Source: Lepisosteus oculatus (lineage: Eukaryota; Chordata; Actinopteri; Semionotiformes; Lepisosteidae). Taken from it: a stretch of 64,000 nt of DNA. The position numbers and the translations under genes were made by a program. The first letter of the stretch is position 1, and each line of letters begins with the position of its first letter. The notes beneath the pieces are model-generated. The model was not told the origin of the DNA, did not search any database, and saw nothing but the letters and a program-made list of their open reading frames with translations. Positions 22,275-33,446 of this stretch are shown here, in pieces. The DNA is taken from positions 37,067,501 to 37,131,500 of the forward strand of contig NC_090698.1 in NCBI RefSeq assembly GCF_040954835.1. Reading direction: 5' to 3'.

Positions 22275-24600
22275 TTATGTTTTACAAAGTGTAACAAATC
22301 TATCCACACTGACTAACACAGTGTTACAACCCTGGCTAACCGGGAGATCAGTAATAAAGTCCACTGAGAGATGTGTCCAGGGATGACTGGGAGTGGGCAA
22401 GGGTTGATGGTCTCCAGGGGTCTTAAAGCAGGAGGTTTTTATCTGTGCACAAATGGTACAAGCACGCACACAGTCTCTGACATCCTTCTACAAGGTAGCC
22501 CAAAAATCCCTAGAAATCGATTTTTGAGTTTTTTTTTTTATTCCTGGATGAGCTGCAAAATGAAAACCGTGTCCCCATTTCAGGACTGAGGACCTTACTG
22601 AGCTTGTCACAAAAAGATTATCTGAGGACCACTGAGGAGGAATAGGTTGGCTATGCTGGGCAAGTCTCATTGTATGCTTGATGTCCCAATGAACAGCGGC
22701 CAGGATCCTGTTGGGAAGAATAATATCATGTGGTGACAAATTGACATTAGGAGGTTCACTCAGAGGGAGACTGCATCAGATTTGTTATTCTTAGTGCCGG
22801 GAGTGTAGGTGAGGGTCAAATTAAACCTGGATAAAAATAAGGCCCATCCTGCCTGTCTGGGATTCAGGTGCTTGGCCGCCTGCAGATAAGATAAGTTCTT
22901 GTAGTCAGTAAGAATAAAAAAGGATGCTGGGCTCCCTCTAATAAATACCTCCACTTCTCCATTGACAACGTTATAGCCAGGAGATTGGGGTTTCCCACAT
23001 CATAGTTCCTCTCGGCAGCAGTCAATTTTTTTTCCCCAAAAAAAGCACATAGGTGTAAAATGCCTTTTTCACCATGACGCTGATAAAGAACTGCACCATA
23101 TCCAGAGGTATTGAGTTCCATGAAGAAGGGTAGGGTGGGATCCAGATATTTCAAGAGGGGGGCAGAGGTAAACTTCTGAAATTTCTAATAAATTTCTAAT
23201 AAACCTCCTATAAAAATAAGCAAATCAGAGAAACAGTTAAATTTGCTTGAGGTCTTTTGGGAGTAGGCCAATCAGTAATAGCGGAGATTTTGCTGGAATT
23301 CATTCTGATACCCTGAGGAGAAAGAATGTAGCCCAGGAACTGAATCTCAGAAGCATGGAGGTTACACTTTTCTTTCTTGGCCATGATGAATTAAACAAGA
23401 GAGGACTTCCCGGACATGACTGATATGTTCTTGAGAGATATGAGAGGTGGAAAAGATTAGAATATCATGAAGGTAGAAAGGCAGACATTTATTTATTAGA
23501 TCCCTGAAAATGTCACTGATAACAGATTGGGAAAACGGGTTAGGGCATTTGTAAGCCTGAACAGCATGACAAGATATTCATGATCCCCGTGAGTTGTGAG
23601 AAAAGCAGTCTTCCATTCATTCCCCTCACGGATCCTAATCAGGTTGTAGACCCCTCCAAGATCCAATTTAGTAAAAATGGTCACCCCTTTAACGGATTCC
23701 AAAGCAGCAGGGATAAAAGGAACAGGGTACTAGTTCTTGACAGTGATGGCATTGAGGCCACAGTAATCAATACAGGGACAGAGACTGCCACCCCCCCCCA
23801 TAAAGATGAAGCCTGCACACGCTGGGGAGGAAGATGGTCTTATAAAGCCAGCTCTTAAAGCTTATTGAATGTAGTCATTCAATGCCATGGACTCCTTGAG
23901 AGAATGGACGAAAACTTTGTCCTTGGCTGGAAACATGCCAGTTAAAAGGTCAATAGAACAGTCTTAAGGTCGGTTAGCAGGTAAGAAAAGTGCCTTTTGT
24001 TAATTGAATGCTTCAACCAAGTCATCACAACTTACATAAATACCAGAGGAGGGGTCACAAGGGGTATTGGACAGTGGACTCCAAGCCAGTATTCCACAGG
24101 GGGGGCAGGAAATATGAGGGTTGTCTTTCCTGAGCCTAGGGAAACCTCGGACCAAAGCATGGAGAGGGGTCTCTAGGAGGTAGACTTGTACATGTTCAGT
24201 GTGAACAGCACCCATCTGAAGAAGGGAAAGGTTTGCCATCTAACCAATCCTGGAAACAGAGGGGATCCATCCAGAGTCTGAACACGGAGAGGAGAATGGG
24301 CCGGTAGCAATGTGATGTTCCAAGAGCGAGCTACATGGGCATCTAAAACATTTCCAGCGGCACCTGAATCAATAAAAGCGAACAGTGATCATTTAGAATT
24401 GTCCCTAGAGAACAGTAGCAAAAAACAGGGAGGTAGGAGAAGAGGTAGACAATTTATCAGGAATCACCTGCAGGTTCAGGCACCAGTAAGGACAGATTAG
24501 ATGAAGATGTCCGGTTTTACTGCAGTAGAGATAGCATTTTCACGTTCCTGAGGGGTGAGGAGAGAGTGTCCAATTTCCATGGGCTCCTGATTGTGGGGTT
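22275..24600 (-). pseudogene. Decayed Ty3/gypsy (sushi-like chromovirus) pol region
   Basis: Minus strand, in order from the right. A gag zinc knuckle C-x2-C-x4-H-x4-C lies near 24540-24485, then a protease motif DSGAAGN near 24375. RT follows at 23702-23496 (IFTKLDLGGVYNLIRIREGN and WKTAFLTTHGDHEYLVM), RNase H at 23154-22760 (with [17 protein letters not shown]), an integrase zinc-binding portion around 22700-22480, and the start of the integrase core (HPWTHLSVDFITDLP) at 22469-22275. Many stops and frameshifts are present. The integrase is cut off after VDRF and no LTR is visible at the left. It matches the sushi-ichi group of fish gypsy elements and is inactive. Confidence 0.85.
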
Positions 24601-24973
24601 GGTAGGGGAACAGAGAGAACTCAGGGAAGAAAAAAAAAGCTCTGACAAGTATAAGCCTAATACTGAGCAGGGAGATAAGCGTGAGTCAGGTTAAAGTAGC
24701 CAGGAGGAGGGGGTGTGTCTGATTACTTAATTGAAACTGCACTGGAATGCAGAGAGCGTCGGGTCCTCATTGGGCGAGGCTTAACACTCATTGGGCAAGG
24801 CATAACAGACTGTAGATTTCAATGAAAACAATGTCAATCACTCCTCTTTGTTCTCACACCACATAAACAACATCAACAGAGAAATGTTGCAAGAGTCATC
24901 CAATTCATTAAACCAGATATAAATCCATCTACATATACAAACAAACCTCATAGTACCCAACAACTTACACTAC
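24601..24973. other. Probable gag-side remnant of the gypsy copy, then spacer
   Basis: This lies upstream of the gypsy pol on the minus strand and presumably holds decayed gag or leader sequence up to about 24800. I could not identify gag motifs. The remainder is unassigned. Confidence 0.3.
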
Positions 24974-26155
24974 AGTGCCTTGCAAAAGTATTCAGACTTT
25001 TGCACAATTTTCTGATTTCATTGCTTTAAAACTTGTCATCATGGAAAATAATGAAGTAGAAAATAGAAAAATTAGGCAAACCTAAGGTAGGTTAGGTTTA
25101 CAAAAATAATTTAATGATATATGTTTTCGGAATATGTCTGTTTCTGTGAGGTGACTTGGTCAGGTAGTGGATTTCAAGCAAGGACTCAATCATGAAGACT
25201 AAAAAGATTAAAAGTAAGTCAGGGATACAGTAATCAGAAATCATAGATCAGGAGAAGGGTAAAAAATATAAAAGTCTCTGAATACCCCTGTCAGCACAAC
25301 CTATTCATGTATCAAGAAATAGAAAATGCATCATACTACCCAGACACTGACTAGATCAGACTGTGCCTCCAAACTGAGCAGCTGGGCAACAAGGTAATTG
25401 ATGAGGGATGCCATTGTGAGGTCAGTTTGACAGAGATAGAGAGTTTAATGACTGAGGTGAGAGAAAATGTGTTTCAGTCATCAATATCCAGAAAATTATC
25501 AGAAGTAGTCTGTTTGGTAGGGTGGCAACAAAAAGTTAATCATTAAAAATATGACATCTTAAAGTCTGCATGGATCTTGCAGGAAAGCACCTGAGAGATA
25601 CTGCAGAACATGGCAATGGGAGCTGTGGTCAGATTAGACCAAACTGGAATTTTTTTTATCTAAATAAGAAGGTTTATTCCATGCTGAAAAGAGAAAGATT
25701 AACAGCATTCTGGCTGTGGAGCCTTCTTTGGGTATGCTTTCTTCTTCACACCCGAAGAAGGCTCCAGTGCCGAAATGTTGTGTTTCTTCTCTTTTCAGCA
25801 TGGAATAAACTTTTACTTATTCCTGTTGCAGCCTACACATGCTGATGCAGTTACCTACTTGAACTACTTTTTGATCTACTGTAAATGTCAGGTATTATGT
25901 TTGGCATAGAATAAACACAGCACATTTACCAGTCACCACCATCCCTACATTCAAGCATAGTGGTACTGTAGCTGCAATGGGGATGGTCCTGTTTAGGACT
26001 GTAAAGGTTGATAGACTTAAAATAGAGGAAAGTACAACAAAATATTGTTTCAGTCTCAGTCTGCTAAAGCCTAAAACTGGGTTTAAAATGTACTTTTCAG
26101 ATAGACAATGATTGAAAGCACAAGTTCACAAATACCCCAGAGTGACTTCACAATG
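24974..26155 (+). mobile_element. Degenerate Tc1-like transposon interrupted by a foldback repeat
   Basis: It begins CAGTGCCTTGCAAAAGTATT next to TA, a standard fish Tc1 terminus. Broken plus-strand transposase pieces follow (KKYKSL, HNLFMYQEIEN, then NTAHLPVTTIPTFKHSGTVA near 25915, the segment just before the second catalytic Asp region in Tc1 proteins). No right-hand TIR is seen; the copy runs into a SINE at about 26158. A palindromic repeat (25665-25815) is inserted in the middle. Confidence 0.7.
25665..25815. repeat. Foldback repeat (two inverted copies of a retroelement-type tail)
   Basis: GTTTATTCCATGCTGAAAAG at about 25672 and CTTTTCAGCATGGAATAAAC at about 25791 are exact complements. 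The inner parts are also complementary: GGAGCCTTCTTTGGGT and ACCCGAAGAAGGCTCC. A single copy of the same tail lies at 37131-37205. GAAGAAGGCTCC...GCCGAAA is a widespread fish repeat end, possibly from Penelope-like elements. Confidence 0.75.
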
Positions 26156-26158
26156 GTT

Positions 26159-26520
26159 GGCAGCACGGTGGTGCAGGGTTAGCATTGCTACCTTGCAGTT
26201 GTCAAAGGTGGTTCTGGGTTCAATTCCATGCCTGGGGTGCTAGCTGTGTGGCATTTGTATATTCTTCACAGGTTTCTGTGGAGTTTTCTCCTTGTACTTC
26301 AATTTCCTCCCACAGTCCAGGAACATACTGGTACAGTAGGTTAATTGTCTTCTTGGAAAATTTGCTCTGGTGTATACGTGTCCAGGTTTGTGTCTGTATG
26401 TGCACTGTGTTGGACAGGCATACTGCCCAGGTGCATCCTGCCTTATGCCTGTTGTGTGCTGTTACTCCTCTCCTAGTGACCCTGTATTGAATAATGTGGT
26501 TAGAAAATGTATAGATGATA
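26159..26520 (+). mobile_element. tRNA-headed SINE, near full length
   Basis: It begins GGCAGCACGGTGGTGCAGGG. The A-box-like region is GGTTAGCATTGC and the B box GGTTCTGGGTTCAATTCC, both tRNA-derived. The middle (CCTCCCACAGTCCAGGAACA, GTGTTGGACAGGCATACTGC) and the tail GTGGTTAGAAAATGTATAG match the family at 7246-7588. Confidence 0.8.
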
Positions 26521-26589
26521 CATTTATTTATCCTCGTATGCTGCAAAATTCAATATCCATGAATGACAAATATGTGAACCTTTAGATAC

Positions 26590-27256
26590 AGTAATTGGTG
26601 GCACCCCTTTGTGCAGAAATGACTGCAATTAATATTTCCTGTAACAATTGATCAATCTCTTAATCAGTTTTGGTGAAATTTGGTGCATTCCTCCTTACAG
26701 AACTCCCTCAACTCTATTACATGTGAATGTTTCCTTGCATGTGCAGCTTGCTTCAGGTCCTGGCGCAACATTTCAATAGGGTTTAGGTCCAGCTGTGTAA
26801 AATGCCATTGTAAAACTGGATTACATTTCTTCTTTTGCAGCCATTCTTTCGAAGGATCATTGTTTTTCTGCCAGACCCAGTTTATCAGTTTAGCTTGAAG
26901 TCATAGAAAGATGGCCTGACATTCTCCTCTAGACTCTTTTGATATAATGCAGAGTTCAATTTATGATTGTGTCAATGAGGGCAAGCTATCCAGGTCCCAA
27001 AAAGCAGCCCCAAACCATCACACTCCCACCAGAATGCTTGATGGAGTTCTTCTGTTGAATTTTTTTCATTTCTGACCAAAAGTTCTGCCTTTGACTCATC
27101 TGTCCAAAGAACATTGTTCCACAACCATAAGTGCTGTATTAAAAACCTCTGACGGGATGTAGTATTCTTTTCGGAGAGCAGTAATTTCCTTGCTATCCTT
27201 TCCATTACATATTTTTGATTACTTCTCAAAGTATCACAAATGCAAGTGATCTCCAA
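26590..27256 (-). pseudogene. Degenerate Tc1-like transposase
   Basis: Reading the minus strand from 27256, the frame passes LLLSEKNTTSRQRF, then NNVLWTDESKAEL, which is the first catalytic Asp context (W-[ST]-D-E-[ST]-K). Next comes HQAFWWECDGLGLLFGTW (Tc1: G.GVMVWGCF-type segment, altered). Further left are decayed pieces around the second Asp and the PDLNPIE region (GPKPY.. near 26790). Stops and frameshifts are frequent. No TIRs are clearly identified. It is a distinct Tc1 family from the intact copy at 43480-45109. Confidence 0.7.
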
Positions 27257-27332
27257 TATCCTCTAAATACAACCACTATGTTTGTTTTTATAGCAGTGAA
27301 ATTATTTTGTAATAAACCATTTAAAAGAGCTA

Positions 27333-27745
27333 GCAGCTATATCACCCTGCTGCTCTCAACTCTCAACTGGCTACCCACTGAAGCTAAGCAGGGATGAGCC
27401 TGGTCAGTAACTAGATGAGAGACTGGGAAGCTATGTTTGCTGCTGGAAGTGGTGTTAGTGGAACCAGTGGAGGGAGCCCACCCTGTGGTCTATGTGGGTC
27501 CTAATGCCCCGGTATAGTGGCTGGGACACTATACTGTAGTGGGCTCTGTCTTTCGGATGAGATGTTAAACTGAGGTCCTGACTCTCAGCGGTCATTAAAG
27601 ATCCTCTGGGTTTTCTCGATAAGAGTAGGGAGTTATCCTGGTGTATGGGTCAAATTTCCATAGCCTCTAAATTGTCACCATGTATGATTGGCTTGTACTT
27701 GCTCTGTGATGGACTGGCACCCTGTCCATGGTGTACCCTGCTTTG
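27333..27745 (+). mobile_element. SINE with 5S rRNA-derived head and L2-type tail
   Basis: The first ~115 bases follow 5S rRNA: CTATATCACCCTGC, AAGCTAAGCAGGGATGAGCC (internal promoter box A/IE region), and TGGTCAGTAACTAGATGAGAG (box C region). The body has CTTTCGGATGAGATGTTAAA and GGTCCTGACTCTCAGCGGTC, shared with the SINE at 40545-40898. The tail is CTGTGATGGACTGGCACCCT, as in the tRNA-headed SINEs, not the GTGTAAGC tail of the other 5S-head copies. It is a decayed retroposon, not a 5S rRNA gene. Confidence 0.8.
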
Positions 27746-30597
27746 CATAATTTGGCACAATATACAGTATACAGTATATGTTTTTACCAGCAAAATTGTA
27801 TTATAACTCAAGACAATCTAAACTTTTAAACAGTGTGTTATATTAATAATGTATTAATTCTCCAGCAAAATGCAATCACAAAAATAAAAATTCACCAAAA
27901 TACATATAGAACCCTACCTTGAAAAAAAAACGAAAGTGAAGAGAAAAACAAATTCATACGTTCCAGAAAATAAACACTGTGAAATGGCTGCCGAAGGACC
28001 CCTTATTTCTTTCAATTATCCGGCTGTGGAAAAAGCTGATCTGAAAGGTAGAATCAGCTGTTATTCGGTGAATGTTGACCATTAAGAGAGTTAGGAAGGT
28101 TCTCATCTTTCCTTTCTTATGTCATTTTTGTGCATTTTTTATTTTTTCTGTCAATGAAGTGAAGAAAGATCACATAGCCTCTTGTCAATCTCCATAAGCA
28201 CCATAAATAGGCTCTATAGCACTGCCAGAGGGCAATGAAATAGATATAAATCAATTAATTATTTATTGTTTTCATTAGGTTGATTATTTATTTCAAGAGA
28301 AAATCACTCCATGTCCTCTCCTCATAAAAATGAATGTAGAATTTTTATATTTGTCCAATGACTCTAATTTTTTTCCAAGATAGTAAACATATTAGAGAAG
28401 ATCTGGAAAGAGAAATGTATATCCTAAGTGTGCCACAACTTGAGAAATTTACTTTTGAAGAAAGACAATAAAATGTGTTTGTTGTTATTTTCCTGTTTTA
28501 GATCTGGATATTTCTTTCTAATGAGTGTATTGAGTAAGACATACAGTATATAAAAATCTAAAGATTCAGACTGTATATCCAAGGAATGCCTTTTAATTCA
28601 AGACCCTAACCAGGCCTGTACTGTGTATTCTTTCTAAGATAATTCAAGAAAATTCTGGATGATGACCTCAGGCCCTATTTGAGGGAGGGTGTATATAATT
28701 ACTCATTGATTGTTGTTTCATTTATCTTTTTGTTTCGAGAGACATGGTATTGTTTACTATAAACTGTTTTTGATATTAAAAGTTTACATTTTATTGTGAT
28801 GAAACTATGAAATTTCCATATTGATCTGGAGTTGACAGACATTTTCTCAACACTCTACCTTGAAAACAAAATGAATGATGAATGATGAGGAAATGATGAT
28901 CATTTAATTTTGAATAAATACACTGAAGATAAGCATATGCTCTTTGTAGAGGAAATTAACAGCCTTTGTACTAATACAGTATATATGAAATAATGACTAA
29001 CTGTCTTTAGATTTAGATTTGTTAAACTCTTCAAGAAATTCTCTGCTTTACAGGCTGCTTCAATAAAATATTTATTTTGTTTTTGTAGTAAGCTTGTACT
29101 GTACATAAAGTACCTGATAAAATGGTTTGATTTCACCATCAAGAGTCAATTCAAGCAGTTGGAACTGGTAGCACTGAAGAAAAAGTCCAGCTTCTCTGAA
29201 CTATGTGGAGAAGTGGAAACCCTTTGCATGTCTGGCAAACTCAACATGGATGCTATTAAATTCTCCATTGTCTGAAAGAAAATGCAACCTCAACAGATCC
29301 TGTGGGAAGGAAATAATATGTTTCCTTAGAACCACAAAAAAACACAAATTTCTAGTCTAGTCTCATCCAGAGGTTGTTTTCACTTATAATAGTTGCATGG
29401 ACTGGTCAATTGATCCAGTGTAATATCAGGCTCATCAAGAGTGCAAAAGAGGTCAAAGTGAACTATGAGCAAAACATGGAATTTTATGCATACTGTATAT
29501 CCTGAAGCAGAGGAACCTAACTTAAATCTTCTAGATCTGAGAAAAACTTAGACACATAAAGATCATAGTTAATATTAAGAGTTGAAGAAACACTTACCAT
29601 AGATAGTGTAATAATAACTTGATTAAAAAAATACAGTATTTATTAATGGCAATACTCATACAAATATGCACAGCTTACACTATGTACAAACTACTGTAGC
29701 TCCATGAAGTTGCTCCCCCTACAAACAGCACAAATGGTTAAATCCACCTCATTTGTTAGTGCTTCCCAGCTGCTTTCATTCCCGAGATATAACACCTTTT
29801 TGTTTGTTGGGTGACCTTGCCAAGCCCCCCTACAACGTCGAGAACCAAACTGGTCTCATTCGTTAGTGCTGCGTTTGTGCCAGTTTGTGCTATTGAATGT
29901 AACTTCCCAGCGGCTATCATTCCCGGGATATAGGGCCTTGTTTTTCAGGTGCTCACGTGACCATGCACAGCGACTTTGACCTCCAGTGACCCCGTCTGCC
30001 AAGTTCAAGCACTTTATTACTGGTGTGAGGATAAACATTCTGCAATTTTGTTTCTCTGTTTGCCTGGGTGGGGGGCGGCAGTGGATTTTGCATTTAATAT
30101 CAGTATCTTCTGTGTGTTTGTGTGAACAAGAAAATTACATTTGTTTCCAATATCATACCCTAATCAGAAGAGTTGCGGGTGTTGCAAACAATTGTATGTT
30201 CTTACAAAGAGGCATTAACTAGCATGTCTTTATACTTGTTCTTTTTCAAAAGTGATCAGTTTCTCATTGTCTCCTTTTTAAGTAAACATGCTCACCAATA
30301 TCTTTGAAGGACAACCTTCAGATTTTCCACATAACCTGGAATTAAAATGGGGAGACCTTCAAATTAAGAGGTATCACTGTGTTCTGCCCACCTGCCAGCA
30401 AACATGTCCTGCATTATTACATTGCATGCTGCAAAAAAACACATCTTTACCTGGGAGAAACATGATGCTTATTCTACACCAAGGATTAACCAGAAACACA
30501 AAGATAAAAGGACTGTAAGCTAATCGTTTAATGTTTGCGCATAAGAACCCTGTAAATACAAACACATGGATAATGACAGTTTATTAAAGAACTTAGA
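27746..30597. other. Intergenic DNA with a few low-copy duplications
   Basis: Mostly AT-rich and unassigned. At 29750-29960, a phrase like TTCCCAGC.GCT.TCATTCCCG.GATATA occurs twice (about 29764-29794 and 29905-29936) beside TTAGTGCT, a partial internal duplication of unknown origin. The short frames show no recognisable protein. Confidence 0.45.
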
Positions 30598-31251
30598 TAC
30601 AGATGCAGCCATTCAAAGTGCGCGGTACAGACATGTACCGCGGGTAATTGGTTACATCATCGCGCGTCATACCGCGGTGCGTGATTGATTGACCGACAGG
30701 GTCACTCGTGGTGCGTTGGTCAGTCGTAGAAAGATTTAAATGTCTTTACTGTGCCCGTTTTAGTATTGAATATTTATATGGAATTTTACCACTGAAGGGA
30801 AATCTTAGTAGCTGAGCATAAAAAGAATAGGAGCATAACGCGTGTGAAGGCCATAAACGATATTAATTTTGGAGCATAAACATAAAGTATTACAGTATGT
30901 AAACTGTATACAGTATGGCTGGTCTCAGTACTTTAAAGAAAAAATACGCACTAGTATTCCATTTCTCCCTAAACATTTTAAGCATCAAAATCTTTAACTA
31001 ACATGTGAAATAACATGTATAAAAAGTGGTAGTTTTAAGCTTTTCTGCGAATACGTTCGATACCGGAGTAAACAAGCATAATTTTAGAATTTGATTAATA
31101 GGGAATATAATATGGAATCGCGTATCTAAAGAAATTAATAACGATATAATTATATTCATGTGCCGCAACACAAGAATAGTACAAACTGTACAATGTCTGT
31201 TCATACTGTTTGTGTAGGGCTTTTTCACCACTTCTCATGTGACCTTGTGGG

Positions 31252-31317
31252 TGGTACTGTGGTCTAGGTACCCAGCTTGTAAACCAGAGATTGTGTGTTC
31301 AAATCCAGCTGGTGCTG
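31252..31317 (+). repeat. tRNA-Thr-like sequence in left arm
   Basis: TGGTACTGTGGTCTAGGTAC, then GCTTGTAAACCAGAGATT and GTGTTCAAATCCAGCTGGTG, follow the layout of an eukaryotic tRNA-Thr(UGU): anticodon loop TTGTAAA, T loop GTTCAAATCC, and acceptor-like GGTGC. The D arm is shortened and pairing is poor, so a working tRNA is unlikely. A reverse-oriented copy lies at 36020-36080 in the right arm. Confidence 0.5.
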
Positions 31318-31692
31318 TGACATTTCTTTTAACAAACATTTCTTTGAAAAAATAGAATAGTAATATTATGGACAATTAATTGACAATAAATATAGAAAAG
31401 CACATATTACATTTGGGAAATTTGGTTTCAAAAGTCCTCATGTCAACGATGCCTATACTGTTTTCCTCTACAGTAGGCTAATCTATTGTAGTGCATTCGC
31501 CCTTGGCAGCGGCTGAAGAGCGCCTAGCTGGGGTACGTGGTGAGGGGCAGGACAGGAGTGGAAGTGGTCAGTGCGGGGTATAGGAAGGCAGCAGACCAGT
31601 GCAGCTGTCCCACAGTGAAATGGGCGTACAGTCTGGGGAGATCGCCCGTTTTCCATGAAAATAGTTCCCTGGTTCTGCACCCCTGGGTGTTT

Positions 31693-31812
31693 CTCTCTCT
31701 CTCGCTCGTTCGCTTGCTCGCCCTCTCTCTCCCTCTCTCTCTCGCTTGCCCTCCCCCCCCCTTCTCGCTTGCCCTCCCCACCTCTCTCTCTCTCGCCCTC
31801 CCCCCTCTCTTT
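31693..31812 (+). repeat. CT-rich low-complexity tract
   Basis: A pyrimidine-rich run of CTCTCT, CCCCC and TCGCT units within the left arm. The right arm has a much shorter complementary purine tract near 35757-35782, so the tract has expanded on one side. Long open frames across it are composition artefacts. Confidence 0.75.
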
Positions 31813-32365
31813 CTCAATTCAATTCAATTCAAGGTGCTTTATTAGCAGGGCTCATCGTGTGTCTCTCTCTGGTCGGGGCACGGGAGAGCTCGCTGGCAGG
31901 TGGTGATGGAGAAGAAAATAAAAGCAGCTTTTAACCCCGCAAGTCTGAGTTTTTGGCTCCGTCCATCGAAAACCTGTTTATATGTGACCTTTCAGAACAC
32001 CTATCTGTTTTCTTCCTAGCACAATTTATGAGCACTCTATGATTAAATTATTTCTTATTACATTATCATTCTCACTGTGCATAACAAGGAAGATTAATAA
32101 ACATAAGGCTGTTTAATGACAATCTATTGTATATCTCATGGCTAAATAGTCAAGTCTAGGCAAAAGAGAAAGCATCGACTTTATTTAAACTCCAGCGACA
32201 GTATTAATGGTTTTTAATTATCATACTTTTATGGTACATGACTCTGCTAAAATGTATTTAAAAATAAAAACGATTACAAACGCCAGCAGAGAGAGAGAGA
32301 CACACACACAGTTTTTTTTTACATTCCTCTTGTTTAACGGGAATGTTTTATTTCTGGACAGACTG

Positions 32366-33060
32366 TTAAACTAGAGGAAAAGAGTGCCTCCTTCTTCGAA
32401 GCATTTTGTTGATCCAATCACAAATTCTTTTCCAGTCACACAAAGTAAGTGTTGAGAATCTCCGATTCACCATGCTACTAATGGTTTCCTGGAGCTTGCA
32501 AGGCAAGGCACTTTTGTCACAAGATTTCGAAATACGAGGGCGGTGTAGCGGTCGGCTCTCGCTTTCCCATCTATACTGATGCACTGCAAGTACAACCCCC
32601 CCTTTTTCTCTTGAGTGATGGGCAACAGTTGGATATCTGGGAGAATTGTTCGTCCCACTGGTGTCTGTGAATTCCGCTCTGTGAACGGTGCTTCCCTTAG
32701 GGAGATAGATGGCAGGGACAGCATCAGCCAATTCCTGCACGGTGGTGACCAGAGAGGCCAGGATGGAGTGTCCTGAGGTGGTGTGTGCTCTGTGGGGGGC
32801 AGAGCTTCTGCCAGGCATTGCAACCCACGCACCGGGGAGAGGCACTTATCGGGAGACAGCTGCTCTACGGTTTGACTGCTGGAACATACTGTCTCCTTCT
32901 TCTGCATCTTCAGGAGTGTCTCTAACCTCCCAATCCTCCCCAGTAATGCGCCGTACTGCTGCCAAAAAGTCTCCAAACAGGTGCTGCTTCTACAGGTTAG
33001 CACCCTGGCCAGTGGCCGAGAGCAGAGACCCACAGCCTGTGGCAAAATAACATAAATCAT
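32366..33060 (-). CDS. Unrecognised ORF pair in the foldback element core
   Basis: Two overlapping minus-strand frames: 33060-32467 (197 codons) and 32845-32366 (159 codons). The first has a heptad-like QQYGALLGRIGRLETLLK near its N terminus. Later it has IQLLPITQEKKGGLYLQCIS followed by IDGKARADRYTALVFRNLV. The second ends MVNRRFSTLTLCDWKRICDW then INKMLRRRR. Read as one protein with a frameshift near 32500, the order (coiled coil, linker, ~90-residue basic helical C terminus) is reminiscent of BEN-domain DNA-binding proteins, but I cannot confirm this. A TATAAAAG box lies upstream at about 33150, and an acceptor-like TTTTGCCACAG stands at 33046-33036. It may be a captured gene or a decayed element gene. 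Confidence 0.35.
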
Positions 33061-33446
33061 GTAAGAAATAAAGTCACACAGTAGTATTCATCAGTTGTGG
33101 AACAGACGTCAAAATAAACTTTTCTTTTCATCCGTCTTACCGCTTTCTTTTATACTGTCCTGGTGGTAGATTTCGAAGATCGTTTCGCCCGTGCAGTGTT
33201 TTCCTGAAGAACAGGCTGCGATGAAATATTTATAATTGAATGTATAATTCAAAATGGCAATAATACCTTGTAATATGCGCTATAATCGTGTATTTCAGAT
33301 GAAGCCTGCTGTATTTGCTTACCCTTCACTCTTTGCAAGCTGGGGTGGCAGAAGCACCTCGTCTCTTCCTGTTAAAGCTCTTGGTCTCCATACTGTACTA
33401 TGGTCGCTGTAGTGCAGGCTCACAGTTTTTTTTAAAGAAAAAGCAC

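Larger units (their letters stand above)
30600..32313 (+). repeat. Left inverted arm of the foldback element
   Basis: It pairs with 35246-36938 in reverse orientation. Contents in order are GC-skewed subterminal GCGGTAC motifs, the TTTACCACTGAAGGGAAATC block, a tRNA-Thr-like segment (31252-31317), a CT-rich run (31693-31812), an AATTCAATTCAATTCAAGG tract, and the inner end with (GA)n(CA)n before a T run. Confidence 0.8.

Noticed and set aside
27333..27450. 5S rRNA gene
   Set aside because: The similarity is to a 5S head fused to a SINE body and tail, the sequence is diverged, and other copies in the window have the same fusion.
31252..31317. Functional tRNA-Thr gene
   Set aside because: The D arm is shortened, stems pair poorly, and an inverted diverged copy sits in the other arm of the same element.
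31524..31934. Overlapping ~100-codon ORFs on both strands
   Set aside because: They are produced by a CT-rich low-complexity tract that has few stop codons in any frame.
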